Shown one piece after another: positions 1 to 9,124 of a DNA stretch of 64,000 bases. How positions within the stretch are numbered: the first letter of the stretch is position 1; every line of letters begins with the position of its first letter. The translations under genes and the position numbers were made by a program. Source of the stretch: Sulfurimicrobium sp964384915 (GTDB taxonomy: Bacteria > Pseudomonadota > Gammaproteobacteria > Burkholderiales > Sulfuricellaceae); assembly GCA_964384915.1 (NCBI GenBank), contig CAYLMA010000008.1:1-64000 (forward strand), given 5' to 3'. The notes beneath the pieces were generated by a model, which did no database searches, was not told the DNA's origin, and was given only the letters and a program-made list of their open reading frames with translations.

Positions 1-1354
1 CGCCGGGCGGCTCCATCATCGCCGCCGCCACGTCGCACGAGGCGATGATGGCGTATTGCGGGCTGGTGGAAGTGTGCATCAGGTAGGCTTCGTTGAACAC
101 GTCGCGGTCGAATTTCCCGGTGTCCGAATCCTGCACCAGGATCTGCGAGGCCTGCGACAGGCCGGCCAGCAGCTTGTGGGTGGACTGGGTGGCGAAAATG
201 GTGGATTCCTTCGGGCGCGGCCGGTCCTTGCCGATGGCGTGCATGTTCTTGTAGAAATCGTGGAAAGTGGCGTGCGGCAGCCAGGCTTCGTCGAAGTGCA
301 GCGTGTCGATCTTGCCGTCCAGCATGCCCTTGATGGTTTCCACGTTGTAAACCACGCCATCATAGGTGCTCTGGGTGATGGTGAGTACGCGTGGCGCGCC
401 CGTGGCTTCGCGCGCAAACGGGTTGGCGGCGATTTTCTTCTGGATGTTTTCCCACTTGAATTCTTCCAGCGGGATCGGCCCGATGATGCCGTAGTGATTG
501 CGCGTCGGGGTCAGGAACACGGGGATCGCGCCGGTCATGATGATGGCGTGCAGAATCGATTTGTGGCAGTTGCGGTCGACCACCACCACGTCGCCCGGCG
601 CCACGGTGGAGTGCCACACCATCTTGTTGGAGGTGGAGGTCCCGTTGGTCACGAAAAACAGGTGGTCGGCGTTGAAAATGCGCGCGGCATTGCGCTCGGA
701 AGCCGCCACCGGGCCGGTATGGTCGAGCAGCTGGCCGAGTTCGTCCACCGCGTTGCACACGTCGGCGCGCAGCATGTTCTCGCCGAAAAACTGGTGGAAC
801 ATCTGCCCCACCGGGCTCTTGAGGAAAGCCACGCCGCCGGAGTGCCCAGGGCAATGCCAGGAATAGGAGCCGTCAGCCGCGTAGTGGGTCAGGGCGCGGA
901 AGAAGGGCGGCGCCAGGGAATCGAGGTAGGCCTTGGCTTCGCGCACCACGTAGCGGGCGATGAACTCGGGGGTGTCCTCGAACATGTGGATGAAACCGTG
1001 CAATTCCTTCAGCACATCGTTGGGAATGTGGCGCGAGGTGCGCGTTTCGCCGTACAGGAAAATCGGGATTTCGGCGTTGCGGCGGCGGATTTCCTCGACA
1101 AAGGCGCGAATCTGGGCCACGGCATGCTCCGCCAGTTCGGGCGTGGTGAACTCCTCGTCGTCGATCGACAGGATGAAGGTCGAAGCGCGGCTCTGCTGCT
1201 GGGCGAATGAGGTCAAGTCGCCGTAGCTGGTGGCGCCCAGCACCTCCAGGCCCTCTTCCTCGATGGCCTTGACCAGTACGCGCACGCCGATGCCGCTCGC
1301 ATTTTCCGAGCGGAAATCTTCGTCGATGATAACTACGGGAAAACGGAAACGCAT
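1..1354 (-). CDS. Arginine/lysine/ornithine decarboxylase, 3' end beyond window
   Basis: PLP-dependent basic amino-acid decarboxylase of the large fold-I family (LdcC/CadA/AdiA/SpeC type), which makes a polyamine or diamine and CO2 in the cytoplasm. The visible 451 residues hold the N-terminal response-regulator-like wing domain and most of the PLP core. The cofactor lysine lies in the motif QSTHKLLAGLSQAS at about residue 394, and the CPGHSGG segment sits near residue 170. The ATG at 1354 follows a strong ribosome site (AAGGAG). Family members run 710-760 residues, so about 260-300 residues lie off the left edge. It follows sppA by 48 bases on the same strand. The substrate (Lys, Arg or Orn) cannot be decided from this fragment. 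Confidence 0.9.
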   Translation of the reverse strand, partial: MRFRFPVVIIDEDFRSENASGIGVRVLVKAIEEEGLEVLGATSYGDLTSFAQQQSRASTFILSIDDEEFTTPELAEHAVAQIRAFVEEIRRRNAEIPIFLYGETRTSRHIPNDVLKELHGFIHMFEDTPEFIARYVVREAKAYLDSLAPPFFRALTHYAADGSYSWHCPGHSGGVAFLKSPVGQMFHQFFGENMLRADVCNAVDELGQLLDHTGPVAASERNAARIFNADHLFFVTNGTSTSNKMVWHSTVAPGDVVVVDRNCHKSILHAIIMTGAIPVFLTPTRNHYGIIGPIPLEEFKWENIQKKIAANPFAREATGAPRVLTITQSTYDGVVYNVETIKGMLDGKIDTLHFDEAWLPHATFHDFYKNMHAIGKDRPRPKESTIFATQSTHKLLAGLSQASQILVQDSDTGKFDRDVFNEAYLMHTSTSPQYAIIASCDVAAAMMEPPG

Positions 1355-1402
1355 GACTTCTCCTTCGCGCCACGGAAGAGCAGGTGCTCCTCCAGTGGTG
1401 GA

Positions 1403-2347
1403 TTAACGCAAACTGACCGAACTGGATGACAGGGGGGCAAGCCAGCTTTTAGCCATTGCCGCACCGAATTTTTTGGCGACGCGCTCGGCAAAGCCTTCCT
1501 GCGGGGTGAAATCCATCATCTCCTCGGCCTTGATGACTTCGCGCGCAACATACTCGGCGCTGCCCAGGCCATCCGCCAGGCCGAGCTGGATGCTCTTCTC
1601 GCCGCTCCAGACCAGGCCGCTGAACATTTCCGGGGTTTCCTTGAGGCGCTTGCCGCGGCCCTGGCGCACGACCTGGATGAACTGGTTGTGGATTTCGCCC
1701 AGCATCTCCTTGGCGTACTCTTCCTGTTTTGGGTTGGCTGGGGAGAAGGGGTCAAGGAAGCCCTTGTTTTCTCCCGCTGCCAGCAGGCGGCGCTCGACCC
1801 CCAGTTTGTCCATGGCGCCGGTAAAGCCGAAGCTGTCCATGATCACGCCGATCGAACCGACGATGCTGGCCTTGTCGACGTAAATCTTGTCCGTGGCTGC
1901 GGCAACGTAATACCCGCCGGAAGCGCAGATGTCCTCCACCACGGCATACAGCGGCGTGTTGGGGTTTTTGGCGCGCAGGCGGCGGATTTCATCGTTGATA
2001 TAGCCGGCCTGCACCGGACTGCCCCCCGGGCTGTTGATGCGCAGAATGACGCCCTGGGTGTTCTTGTCCTTGAAAGCGGCCTGCAAGCCGTTGATCACCC
2101 GTTCGGCGTTGGTGTCCGCGCCGATGCCGATCACGCCGTGCAGATCCACGACAGCAGTATGTTTGCCGGAGCGGGGTATTTCGCCGTGATCCATCCAGCC
2201 CATGGCTAGCGCCAGCAATGCGAGCAGATAGATGAACGTCAGGAGCTTGAAAAAAATGCCCCAGTGGCGCGCGCGGCGTTGTTCCTGCAGCGCGGAGAAG
2301 GCAAGTTTCTCTAGGGTTTTGCGTTCCCAGTTGTCGGGATCGGACAT
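1403..2347 (-). CDS. sppA: Signal peptide peptidase SppA, short form (S49 family)
   Basis: Inner-membrane serine/lysine peptidase that degrades cleaved signal peptides. The 314 residues have a single N-terminal membrane anchor at about residues 28-50, then an S49 domain facing the periplasm. The nucleophile is the Ser of CASGGYY, and the general-base Lys is probably the one in AAGENKG about 50 residues downstream, as in the short Bacillus-type enzyme. This is half the length of E. coli SppA (two tandem domains); the short form is usual in betaproteobacteria. It lies 93 bases after the HAD gene and 48 bases before the decarboxylase, all on the minus strand, so co-transcription with rluC is plausible. 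Confidence 0.93.
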   Translation of the reverse strand: MSDPDNWERKTLEKLAFSALQEQRRARHWGIFFKLLTFIYLLALLALAMGWMDHGEIPRSGKHTAVVDLHGVIGIGADTNAERVINGLQAAFKDKNTQGVILRINSPGGSPVQAGYINDEIRRLRAKNPNTPLYAVVEDICASGGYYVAAATDKIYVDKASIVGSIGVIMDSFGFTGAMDKLGVERRLLAAGENKGFLDPFSPANPKQEEYAKEMLGEIHNQFIQVVRQGRGKRLKETPEMFSGLVWSGEKSIQLGLADGLGSAEYVAREVIKAEEMMDFTPQEGFAERVAKKFGAAMAKSWLAPLSSSSVSLR

Positions 2348-2440
2348 GGTTGTCGGCTTCTCTTGGAAAGGATTTTGAAGGGGAGATATTTTACCCGAAT
2401 TGGCCCATGATGCAGCCCTAATATGTCAGCCAGTCGTTTT

Positions 2441-3097
2441 TCAGGCGTTATCACGCAGCCATTGATGCAATTCACCAAAAGTTCCGGCGCATGCCAGCGG
2501 AGCGAATCCCACCAGCCCCTCCCTGGGATGTGCGCCGTAAGCCGCGCCCAGGCTGGGTACCCCGGCGTTGACGGCCATTTGCAGGTCATGGCTGGTGTCG
2601 CCGATCATGAGGGTTTTGTCAGGCGTGGCGCCCAAACGTTCCATCAGCTCCAGCAGCATCTGAGGATGAGGCTTGGAAAAGCTCTCGTCGGCGCAACGGG
2701 TGGCATGGAAATAGGGCCTCAGGCCGGTATGGTCGAGCACGCGGTCGAGGCCGCGGCGGCCTTTGCCGGTGGCGACTGCGAGCATGAAGCCTGCTGCGTG
2801 GAATTCCCGGATCGCTTCTTCGGCACCGGCAAATAGCGGTATTTCAGCGTCCTGGGCCATGAAGTGGACACGATAGCGATCGGCCAGGCGACTGTAATCC
2901 GCCGCAGCCATGTCGGGAAAGAGGGCGGCAATCGCCTCGTTCAGGCCCAGGCCGATGATATGGCGCGCAGCCGCTTCGCTCGGTTCGTCCGCGCCGATGT
3001 CGCGGCTCGCGGCCTGAATGGCGGCCACGATGGTGGCGGCCGAGTCCATCAGGGTGCCATCCCAGTCGAAAACCAGCAGATCAAATTGTTTCGGCAT
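2441..3097 (-). CDS. HAD-IA family hydrolase, phosphoglycolate phosphatase-like
   Basis: A 218-residue haloacid-dehalogenase phosphatase. Motif I is DWDGTLMDS near residue 11 (nucleophile and acid/base Asp), motif II is the Thr of VATGKG, motif III is the Lys of FSKPHP, and motif IV is GDTSHD. The helical cap between motifs I and II places it in subfamily IA with Gph/PGP-like enzymes. It overlaps rluC by 17 bases, so the two are translationally coupled, an arrangement common in betaproteobacteria. The substrate cannot be read from sequence. Phosphoglycolate phosphatase is a reasonable guess for an autotroph, but other phosphosugar or nucleotide substrates are equally possible. Confidence 0.85.
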   Translation of the reverse strand: MPKQFDLLVFDWDGTLMDSAATIVAAIQAASRDIGADEPSEAAARHIIGLGLNEAIAALFPDMAAADYSRLADRYRVHFMAQDAEIPLFAGAEEAIREFHAAGFMLAVATGKGRRGLDRVLDHTGLRPYFHATRCADESFSKPHPQMLLELMERLGATPDKTLMIGDTSHDLQMAVNAGVPSLGAAYGAHPREGLVGFAPLACAGTFGELHQWLRDNA

Positions 3098-4061
3098 TGC
3101 CTTGCTTATCCAGAGAACTCAAAAATTTTTCCAGTTCCGGCGGCAGCGGCGCTTCGAGGGTAAGTTGCTCGCCGCTGACCGGGTGCCGGATTACCGCCCT
3201 ATGTGCGTGCAGGAACATGCGTTTCAAGCCTTTGCGCTGCAATTCCTTGTTTAGCGGGAAGTCGCCGTACTTATCGTCGCCGGCGATGGGGAAGCCGAGG
3301 TGGGCGAGATGAACACGGATCTGGTGGGTGCGTCCGGTCTTGAGTTCGGCTTCGAGCAGGCTGAACTCCGGCCAGCGTTTTTGCAGGGTAAAGATGGTGT
3401 GCGAGACTTGGCCGTCTTCGCGCACGCAGACGCGGCGCTCCCCTTCTGCGGTCAGATACTTGAACAGCGGAAATTTTACGTGGCGGCGCTCGTCCGGCCA
3501 GGCGCCCTTGACCAGTGCGTAATAAAACTTGTCCATTCCGCCTTCGCTCGCGCGGCCGCCTTCGCGCATGGCTTCGTGCAGTTTGACCAGGGCGCTGCGT
3601 TTTTTGGCCAGCAGCAGTACACCGGAGGTTTCCCGGTCGAGGCGGTGAGCCAGTTCGAGAAACTTGAGTTCGGGACGCTCCAGGCGGAGTTGTTCGATGA
3701 CGCCGCGGCTGATGCCGCTGCCGCCATGCACGGCCATGCCGGAGGGTTTGTTGATCACCAGCAACGCGCTATCCTCGAAGATGGTGCAGGATGCCAGTTT
3801 GGCGCTGACGGGCTGGGGATTCACGGGCTCGCGCCGTGCCATCTGCACCGGCGGAATGCGCAGCACGTCGCCCAGGACCAGGCGGTAGGTGGCATCGACG
3901 CGCTTCTTGTTGGCGCGCACTTCGCCCTTGCGCAATATCCGGTAAACATGGCTTTTGGGGACGCCCTTAAGCCGCTTCAGCAGGTAGTTGTCGATGCGCT
4001 GACCTTCGCCGTCTTCGCCTATGGTGACCATGGCGACGGAATTTTTGCCCAATTCATTCAT
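3081..4061 (-). CDS. rluC: 23S rRNA pseudouridine(955/2504/2580) synthase RluC
   Basis: Converts uridines 955, 2504 and 2580 of 23S rRNA (E. coli numbering) to pseudouridine. The 326 residues carry an N-terminal S4 RNA-binding domain at about residues 20-80, then an RluA-family catalytic domain. The catalytic Asp142 lies in AHRLDRETSG, preceded by NKPSGMAVHGGSG and followed by TGRTHQIRVHL. The GG in the VHGG motif is characteristic of RluC rather than RluD. It starts at the ATG at 4061 and is divergent from rne across a 516-base gap. The rluC/rne divergent pair is conserved in many proteobacteria and links ribosome maturation with RNA decay. Confidence 0.93.
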   Translation of the reverse strand: MNELGKNSVAMVTIGEDGEGQRIDNYLLKRLKGVPKSHVYRILRKGEVRANKKRVDATYRLVLGDVLRIPPVQMARREPVNPQPVSAKLASCTIFEDSALLVINKPSGMAVHGGSGISRGVIEQLRLERPELKFLELAHRLDRETSGVLLLAKKRSALVKLHEAMREGGRASEGGMDKFYYALVKGAWPDERRHVKFPLFKYLTAEGERRVCVREDGQVSHTIFTLQKRWPEFSLLEAELKTGRTHQIRVHLAHLGFPIAGDDKYGDFPLNKELQRKGLKRMFLHAHRAVIRHPVSGEQLTLEAPLPPELEKFLSSLDKQGNAETI

Positions 4062-4577
4062 TTTGCTTATACTAGCCGGGTTGTGCCGGGATGGGAACTC
4101 ATATAATCCGGCTACAGCACGGTTTCAGTAACAAAACAGCCATTTTTTCAAATACTTATGAATTCTGGCTGGCCTGGTTACAACGCTCACCAATTATTAA
4201 AGTAGCGATGGTTTAGTATTTGCGCGCTCTAAATAGGCGATATTTTCAAGTTTTGCCCGAACGATACGCCCCGCATAAGACGCTCCTCCTGGCCGGTTTT
4301 TGAGCCTGAGCGCGGTGGGGATGAGCCCCGGTTTGGTACCGGGCTTTGTAAATGTATTTTTGGTTATGGCATGGCATTTGATTGCGTTGAGAATGATGCA
4401 TCGTGTTCATGCGCAGGTTCTGGTGCCGAACGAAAAAATTTCTGGAAACAACCCGGTCTTGAAGTTGGCTGAAAATCATAACCTAATGATTCAACCGAAA
4501 TAACTTTCCGGTTTCGTGGATCCCTGGTCCGCGAGGCGGGTTGTTTTGCCCCGTGGAGAGCGCGGGGGAAATATGTA
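4062..4577. promoter_or_regulatory. rluC/rne divergent intergenic region and long rne leader
   Basis: 516 bases without a convincing gene, between divergent rluC and rne. The part near rluC is AT-rich and must hold promoters for both genes, but no hexamer pair stands out. Two hairpins can form on the rne side. One at about 4325-4344 pairs GCCC(C)GGT with ACCGGGC and is followed by TTTG. The other at 4549-4567 pairs CCCCG with CGGGG and partly covers the Shine-Dalgarno-like GGGGGA at 4564-4569, eight bases before the rne ATG. RNase E is known to autoregulate through its long 5' UTR in E. coli; such a role here is inference. A 67-codon plus-strand frame inside looks like chance. Confidence 0.5.
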
Positions 4578-7367
4578 ATGAAACGTATGCTGTTCAACGC
4601 AACCCAGGCTGAGGAGTTGCGCGTCGCGATTGTCGATGGTCAGAAACTGATAGACCTCGACATCGAATCAGCCGGAAAAGAGCAACGCAAGAGCAATATC
4701 TACAAGGGTGTCATCACCCGCATCGAACCTTCCCTGGAAGCCGCTTTCATCGACTATGGCACGGACCGTCACGGTTTCCTGCCGTTCAAGGAAGTCGCGC
4801 GCAGTTTTTTCAAGCTACCTGAAGGCGTGGAAGTCTCAAAGGCTCGCATTCAGGATGCGCTGAAAGAGGGCCAGGAAATCATCGTCCAGGTCGAGAAGGA
4901 CGAGCGCGGCAACAAAGGCGCCGCGTTGACCACCTTCATCAGCCTGGCCGGGCGCTATCTCGTCCTGATGCCCAACAACCCCCGTGGCGGTGGCGTATCG
5001 CGCCGCATCGAGGGCGAAGACCGCGAAGAATTACGTGAAACCATGTCGCAGCTGGACGTGCCTGCCGGCATGAGCATCATTGCCCGTACCGCGGGCATCG
5101 GCCGCACCCTCGAAGAACTGCAATGGGACATGAACTACCTGCTCCAGCTGTGGCGCGCCATTGAAGGAGCGTCCACGCTCCAGAGCGGCGCCTTCCTGAT
5201 CTATCAGGAAGGCAGCCTGGTGATCCGCGCCATTCGCGACTATTTCCAGCCGGACATCGGCGAGATACTGATCGACACCGCCGATGTGCACGAACAGGCC
5301 ATGCAGTTCATGAGCCACGTCATGCCCAACAACGTGGGCAAGGTCAAACTCTATTCCGACGACGTGCCGCTGTTCTCGCGCTTCCAGATCGAACACCAGA
5401 TCGAAACCGCCTTCTCGCGCGAAGTTTCCCTGCCTTCCGGCGGCGCCATCGTGATCGACCACACCGAGGCGCTGGTCTCGGTGGACGTCAACTCCGCCCG
5501 CGCAACGCGCGGGTCGGACATCGAGCAGACCGCGTTCAATACCAACCTCGAAGCATCGGACGAAATCGGCCGCCAGCTGCGCCTGCGCGACCTGGGCGGC
5601 CTGGTGGTGATCGATTTTATCGACATGGAAAGCCAGAAAAACCAGCGTGAAGTAGAAAATCGCCTGCGCGATGCGCTGCACCATGACCGGGCGCGGGTGC
5701 AGATGGGCAAGATTTCCCGCTTCGGCCTGCTCGAACTGTCGCGCCAGCGCCTGCAGCCTTCCCTGGGCGAGACCAGCCACATTCCCTGCCCGCGCTGCCA
5801 CGGCACCGGCCATATCCGTGGGGCCGAGTCGTCCGCCCTGCACATCCTGCGCATCCTGCAGGAAGAGGCGATGAAGGAGAACAGCTCCGCCATCCACGCC
5901 CAGGTTCCGGTGGATGTTGCAACTTTCCTGCTCAACGAGAAGCGTGCCGATATCTACGGCATCGAATCGCGCCACAAGGTCAGCGTGGTGCTGATTCCAA
6001 ATATTCATCTTGAAACGCCGCATTATTCCATCGTGCGTTTGCGTCATGAAGATGTCGCCGAAGGTGCGCCACCCAGCTACAAAATGGTCGAACTGCCGGC
6101 AGAAACGGCAGAGACTGCTACTCCGTCACAGGAAGTCAAGCCGCCTCGTCCGCAGGCTGCGGTGCGCGGCATTACCCCGGCCCAGCCGGCGCCGACACGG
6201 CCTGAACCAGTGCTCGAAACGCCATCCATTTTCGGCAAAATCAAGGGGTGGCTGCAAAAATTCAGCGCGCCCAAGGAAGAAGAGCCTGTCGAAAAACCCA
6301 AGCCGAAGACTCAGCGCGAACGTCGTCCGGAGCGTGGGCCGCGCCAGGGGCAGGAACAAGGTGGGCGCGGCCAGCGCCGCGGTGGTGGTGAAGGCCGCGG
6401 AGAACGCCCGGAGCGTGGAGAACGTCCTGAGCGTGCTGAGCGTCCCGAGCGTGCGGAGAAAGCCGAAGGCCGGGACCGTGGAGAACGTGGTGAGGGTCGT
6501 GGCGATCTCAGGAAGGAGCTTGCGGCCAAAGCCGAACGCACTGCACCGCAGGCAGCTGCTGTCGCGGAAAAAGGACCTCAGCAGGCGGCCGGCGAAGCTG
6601 GCAGCGAGGGTCGCGGCAAGCGCAACCGCCGCGGCGGACGGCGTGAGCGTGAACGGCGTGAGGAAGTGCGCGCGGATGGCGCTGCACCTGGAGAGGCCGA
6701 AGTGTTGCATGGTGAAGCCCAGGCAGCTGAAGTAATCGCCGCGACAGCCGTGGTGGAGCAGTTTGCCTCCCCTGCCGTGGTCGAGCAAAACCTTGCCCCT
6801 GCTGCTGTGGAGCAGGTGGTTGCCTCCGCCGCCGTAGTGGAAACCGCCGCTCCTGAGGCGGCACCTGTCGAAATTCCCCAGCCGCAGCCAGAAGCACCGG
6901 CTGTGGCGGCGGAGCCCGAAGTCGTGGAAGCCGTGCTTGCGGAACCAGAAGTAACGGCACCCCCGGTCACGGAACCTGAAGCAGAAGCCGCAGTGGAAGC
7001 TCCGGCACCTGTCGTGGCTGCCGCTCCAGAAGCTCCGGCCCAGGCTGCCCCTGCGGAAATTCCGGCAGAACCGGTCTCGACCTTGCAGCAGGTCGAAACC
7101 GTGGCGGCTCCTGTTGAGATTGAAGCTGAAGAGCCGCCGGCAAAGTCGCGCGCACCGCGTCGTCGGCGCCGTCCGGCCGCAGCCGTGGCAGCGGAGAGTG
7201 GCCTGGTGCAGGTGGAAACCAAGGCTGAGCGCCTGCAGCGCCTGGAAGCCGAGGCCGCTGAAGCGGCTGTTCCCGCTACGCCAAAGCCGCGTCCTGCTCG
7301 TCCAAAACCGGCCAAAGTAGAAGTTTCAGAGCCGCTCATGCAGGTGGAAACGCGCAAACCAGAATAG
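4578..7367 (+). CDS. rne: Ribonuclease E
   Basis: Essential endoribonuclease that starts mRNA decay, matures 5S/16S rRNA and tRNA, and scaffolds the degradosome at the inner membrane. The 929 residues have an S1 domain (about 35-125) and a DNase-I-like catalytic domain with metal-binding Asp near residue 303 (VSVDVNS) and a second Asp in VVIDFIDM. The Zn-link CPRC is at about 404-407. The catalytic half aligns closely with E. coli numbering. The C-terminal half is disordered. It holds a short amphipathic stretch (SIFGKIKGWLQKF, about 549-562) like the membrane-targeting segment, an Arg/Glu-rich repeat region (about 585-650), and a long Ala/Pro/Glu region. Three QVET motifs lie near the end. 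ATG at 4578. Confidence 0.97.
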   Translation: MKRMLFNATQAEELRVAIVDGQKLIDLDIESAGKEQRKSNIYKGVITRIEPSLEAAFIDYGTDRHGFLPFKEVARSFFKLPEGVEVSKARIQDALKEGQEIIVQVEKDERGNKGAALTTFISLAGRYLVLMPNNPRGGGVSRRIEGEDREELRETMSQLDVPAGMSIIARTAGIGRTLEELQWDMNYLLQLWRAIEGASTLQSGAFLIYQEGSLVIRAIRDYFQPDIGEILIDTADVHEQAMQFMSHVMPNNVGKVKLYSDDVPLFSRFQIEHQIETAFSREVSLPSGGAIVIDHTEALVSVDVNSARATRGSDIEQTAFNTNLEASDEIGRQLRLRDLGGLVVIDFIDMESQKNQREVENRLRDALHHDRARVQMGKISRFGLLELSRQRLQPSLGETSHIPCPRCHGTGHIRGAESSALHILRILQEEAMKENSSAIHAQVPVDVATFLLNEKRADIYGIESRHKVSVVLIPNIHLETPHYSIVRLRHEDVAEGAPPSYKMVELPAETAETATPSQEVKPPRPQAAVRGITPAQPAPTRPEPVLETPSIFGKIKGWLQKFSAPKEEEPVEKPKPKTQRERRPERGPRQGQEQGGRGQRRGGGEGRGERPERGERPERAERPERAEKAEGRDRGERGEGRGDLRKELAAKAERTAPQAAAVAEKGPQQAAGEAGSEGRGKRNRRGGRRERERREEVRADGAAPGEAEVLHGEAQAAEVIAATAVVEQFASPAVVEQNLAPAAVEQVVASAAVVETAAPEAAPVEIPQPQPEAPAVAAEPEVVEAVLAEPEVTAPPVTEPEAEAAVEAPAPVVAAAPEAPAQAAPAEIPAEPVSTLQQVETVAAPVEIEAEEPPAKSRAPRRRRRPAAAVAAESGLVQVETKAERLQRLEAEAAEAAVPATPKPRPARPKPAKVEVSEPLMQVETRKPE

Positions 7368-7382
7368 CTGTGGGCTTGCCCA

Positions 7383-7423
7383 GGCAATAAAAAAGGTGGC
7401 TTCGGCCACCTTTTTTTATTGCC
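7383..7423. terminator. Bidirectional rho-independent terminator (rne / rlmD)
   Basis: Perfect GGTGGC-TTCG-GCCACC hairpin with a UUCG tetraloop, flanked by six A on the left and seven T on the right, all inside a longer palindrome. It lies between the convergent stops of rne (7367) and rlmD (7444) and can serve both strands. Confidence 0.93.
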
Positions 7424-7443
7424 TGGCGGCTAATGGCTTTCGC

Positions 7444-8742
7444 TCATTGTTTTTCGAACAACGCGATGGATTCGACATGGGCGGTATGCGGGAACATGTT
7501 GGCCACACCTGCGGCTTTTAGCGTATAGCCCTGGCCATGCACCAAGAGGGCGGCATCTCGCGCCAGGGTAGATGGATTGCAGGAGATATATACGATGCGT
7601 CCTGGGCCTTTGCCTTCCAGCGCCTTGATGACTTCCACAGCGCCATCGCGCGGCGGGTCGATCAATATTTTGTCGAAATGGCCCAGTGCGGCCAGGCTTT
7701 CCGGCGTGGCCTGAAACAGGTCGGCCTGCCGGAATTCAGTCATCTGCGCCAAGCCGTTGTATTCGGCATTCGACACGGCGCGGGCCACCAGGGCGGCGCT
7801 GCCCTCCACGCCGACGGCCGTCGCGCCGCGACGGGCGATGGGCAGGGTGAAGTTGCCCAGGCCGCAGAACAGGTCGGCGATGCGCTCGCCCGGCTGCGGG
7901 TCGAGCAGGGCCAGGGCGCGGCGCACCAGCAGGCGGTTGATGACCGGGTTGACCTGGGTGAATTCGGTGGGCTGGAACGGCATGGTGATGCCGAACTCGG
8001 GCAGGGTGTAGTTCAGCGGCGGCGCGTCCAGCGGGTAAAAGGGCCGCACCGTGTCCGGCCCCTTGGTCTGGGTCCAGAACTGGACCTTGTGCCGGTCCGC
8101 AAAGGCCTTGAGCAGGTCTTCATCGGCGGGTGTGAGCGGGTCCATGATGCGCAGCACCAGCACGTTCACGTCCTGCCCCAGCGCGATTTCGATTTGCGGC
8201 AGCCGTGCCCGGATGGTGAGCTGCCCGATCATCTGGCCCAGCGGCTCGATCAGGGCGGAGATGTGCGGCGGCAGGACTTCGCAGCGGCGCATGTCGATGA
8301 CGAAGCTGCTGCGTTTTTCGTGGAAACCCACCAGCACCTTGCCCTTCTTCAGTGACATATCCTTGACCGAGATCCGGGCGCGTTGGCGGTAGCCCCAGGC
8401 TTCGCCGTGGATGGCTTGCAAGATGGATTGCGCCTTGACCTTGCCGATGTGCCACAGGTCGTCTTCCAGCACGCGCTGTTTCACCGCGACCTGGCCGGAT
8501 TCCTCCAGATGCTGCATGCTGCAGCCGCCGCACACGCCGAAGTGCGGGCATTTCGGGGTCACGCGCATGAAGCTGGAACGCATGATTTCCTTCATGCCGG
8601 CCATTTCATAGCTGGGTTTTTTCTTGAATACGGTATAGGTGACCTCCTCGCCGGGCAGTGCGCCTTCGATGAAGATCACCTTGCCATCCACGTGGGTGAT
8701 GCCACGGCCTTCGTGGTCCAGGGATTCAATTCTAACGGTCAT
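7444..8742 (-). CDS. rlmD: 23S rRNA (uracil-1939-C5)-methyltransferase RlmD
   Basis: SAM-dependent methyltransferase that makes m5U1939 in 23S rRNA. It has an N-terminal TRAM domain (MTVRIESLDHEGRG onward), an iron-sulfur cluster motif (CPHFGVCGGCSMQH, about residues 66-79), and a Rossmann methyltransferase domain with the SAM loop DLFCGLGNFTLP. The catalytic cysteine lies in SCNPSTLARD near the C terminus, with the DPPRDG motif before it. I place the start at the ATG at 8742; an upstream TTG at 8766 would add eight unconserved residues. It overlaps the VanZ-like gene by 11 bases, suggesting coupling. Confidence 0.94.
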   Translation of the reverse strand: MTVRIESLDHEGRGITHVDGKVIFIEGALPGEEVTYTVFKKKPSYEMAGMKEIMRSSFMRVTPKCPHFGVCGGCSMQHLEESGQVAVKQRVLEDDLWHIGKVKAQSILQAIHGEAWGYRQRARISVKDMSLKKGKVLVGFHEKRSSFVIDMRRCEVLPPHISALIEPLGQMIGQLTIRARLPQIEIALGQDVNVLVLRIMDPLTPADEDLLKAFADRHKVQFWTQTKGPDTVRPFYPLDAPPLNYTLPEFGITMPFQPTEFTQVNPVINRLLVRRALALLDPQPGERIADLFCGLGNFTLPIARRGATAVGVEGSAALVARAVSNAEYNGLAQMTEFRQADLFQATPESLAALGHFDKILIDPPRDGAVEVIKALEGKGPGRIVYISCNPSTLARDAALLVHGQGYTLKAAGVANMFPHTAHVESIALFEKQ

Positions 8743-9118
8743 GATGTGATGCCAATCTTGCGTCAATATGGGTCAATAGAAATTGCAAGGGGGTGGTGTT
8801 AAGCGCCCAGCCGAGCGCAACACCCAGGCCGTCGGACAGCAAATCCAGCCAGTCGGCGGTACGGTAGCCGCTCCAGCCTTGCAACAGCTCGATGACCCCG
8901 CCGAAGGCAATGCAGGCGAGGGCAAGCCAGATACGTTGCTCGCGAGCGGCGTAAATCTGACAGAACCAGCCCATCAGCACGGCGTAGGAGAGCAGGTGTT
9001 CCAGCTTGTCGGCATGGGGGAAGCGCATGGGCGCGGGCGGAGAGGGGATAAGCGAGATATAGCTGATCAGGAATATGAGCAGCCAGCCGGCGGCGAGCCA
9101 TATCTTGCGGTAAACCAT
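8732..9118 (-). CDS. VanZ-like membrane protein
   Basis: A 128-residue integral membrane protein with about four hydrophobic segments. It carries the VanZ family hallmark HADKLEHLLSYAVLMGW in the second segment and the D-x-L-x-D-x-x-G-V pattern (DLLSDGLGVALG) near the end. VanZ-family proteins are widespread and mostly of unknown function; the founder gives low-level teicoplanin resistance. It lies six bases after the exonuclease gene and overlaps rlmD, so it is probably part of the ydbH-to-rlmD transcription unit. Nothing here supports a glycopeptide resistance role. Confidence 0.8.
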   Translation of the reverse strand: MVYRKIWLAAGWLLIFLISYISLIPSPPAPMRFPHADKLEHLLSYAVLMGWFCQIYAAREQRIWLALACIAFGGVIELLQGWSGYRTADWLDLLSDGLGVALGWALNTTPLQFLLTHIDARLASHHDR

Positions 9119-9124
9119 GATGAA

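Noticed and set aside
4300..4503. 67-codon plus-strand frame in the rne leader
   Set aside because: No ribosome site, no recognisable motif, and it lies over leader hairpins. Most likely chance.
8743..8766. Upstream TTG start for rlmD
   Set aside because: Adds eight residues outside the TRAM domain and increases overlap with the VanZ-like gene. The ATG at 8742 matches the family N terminus better.
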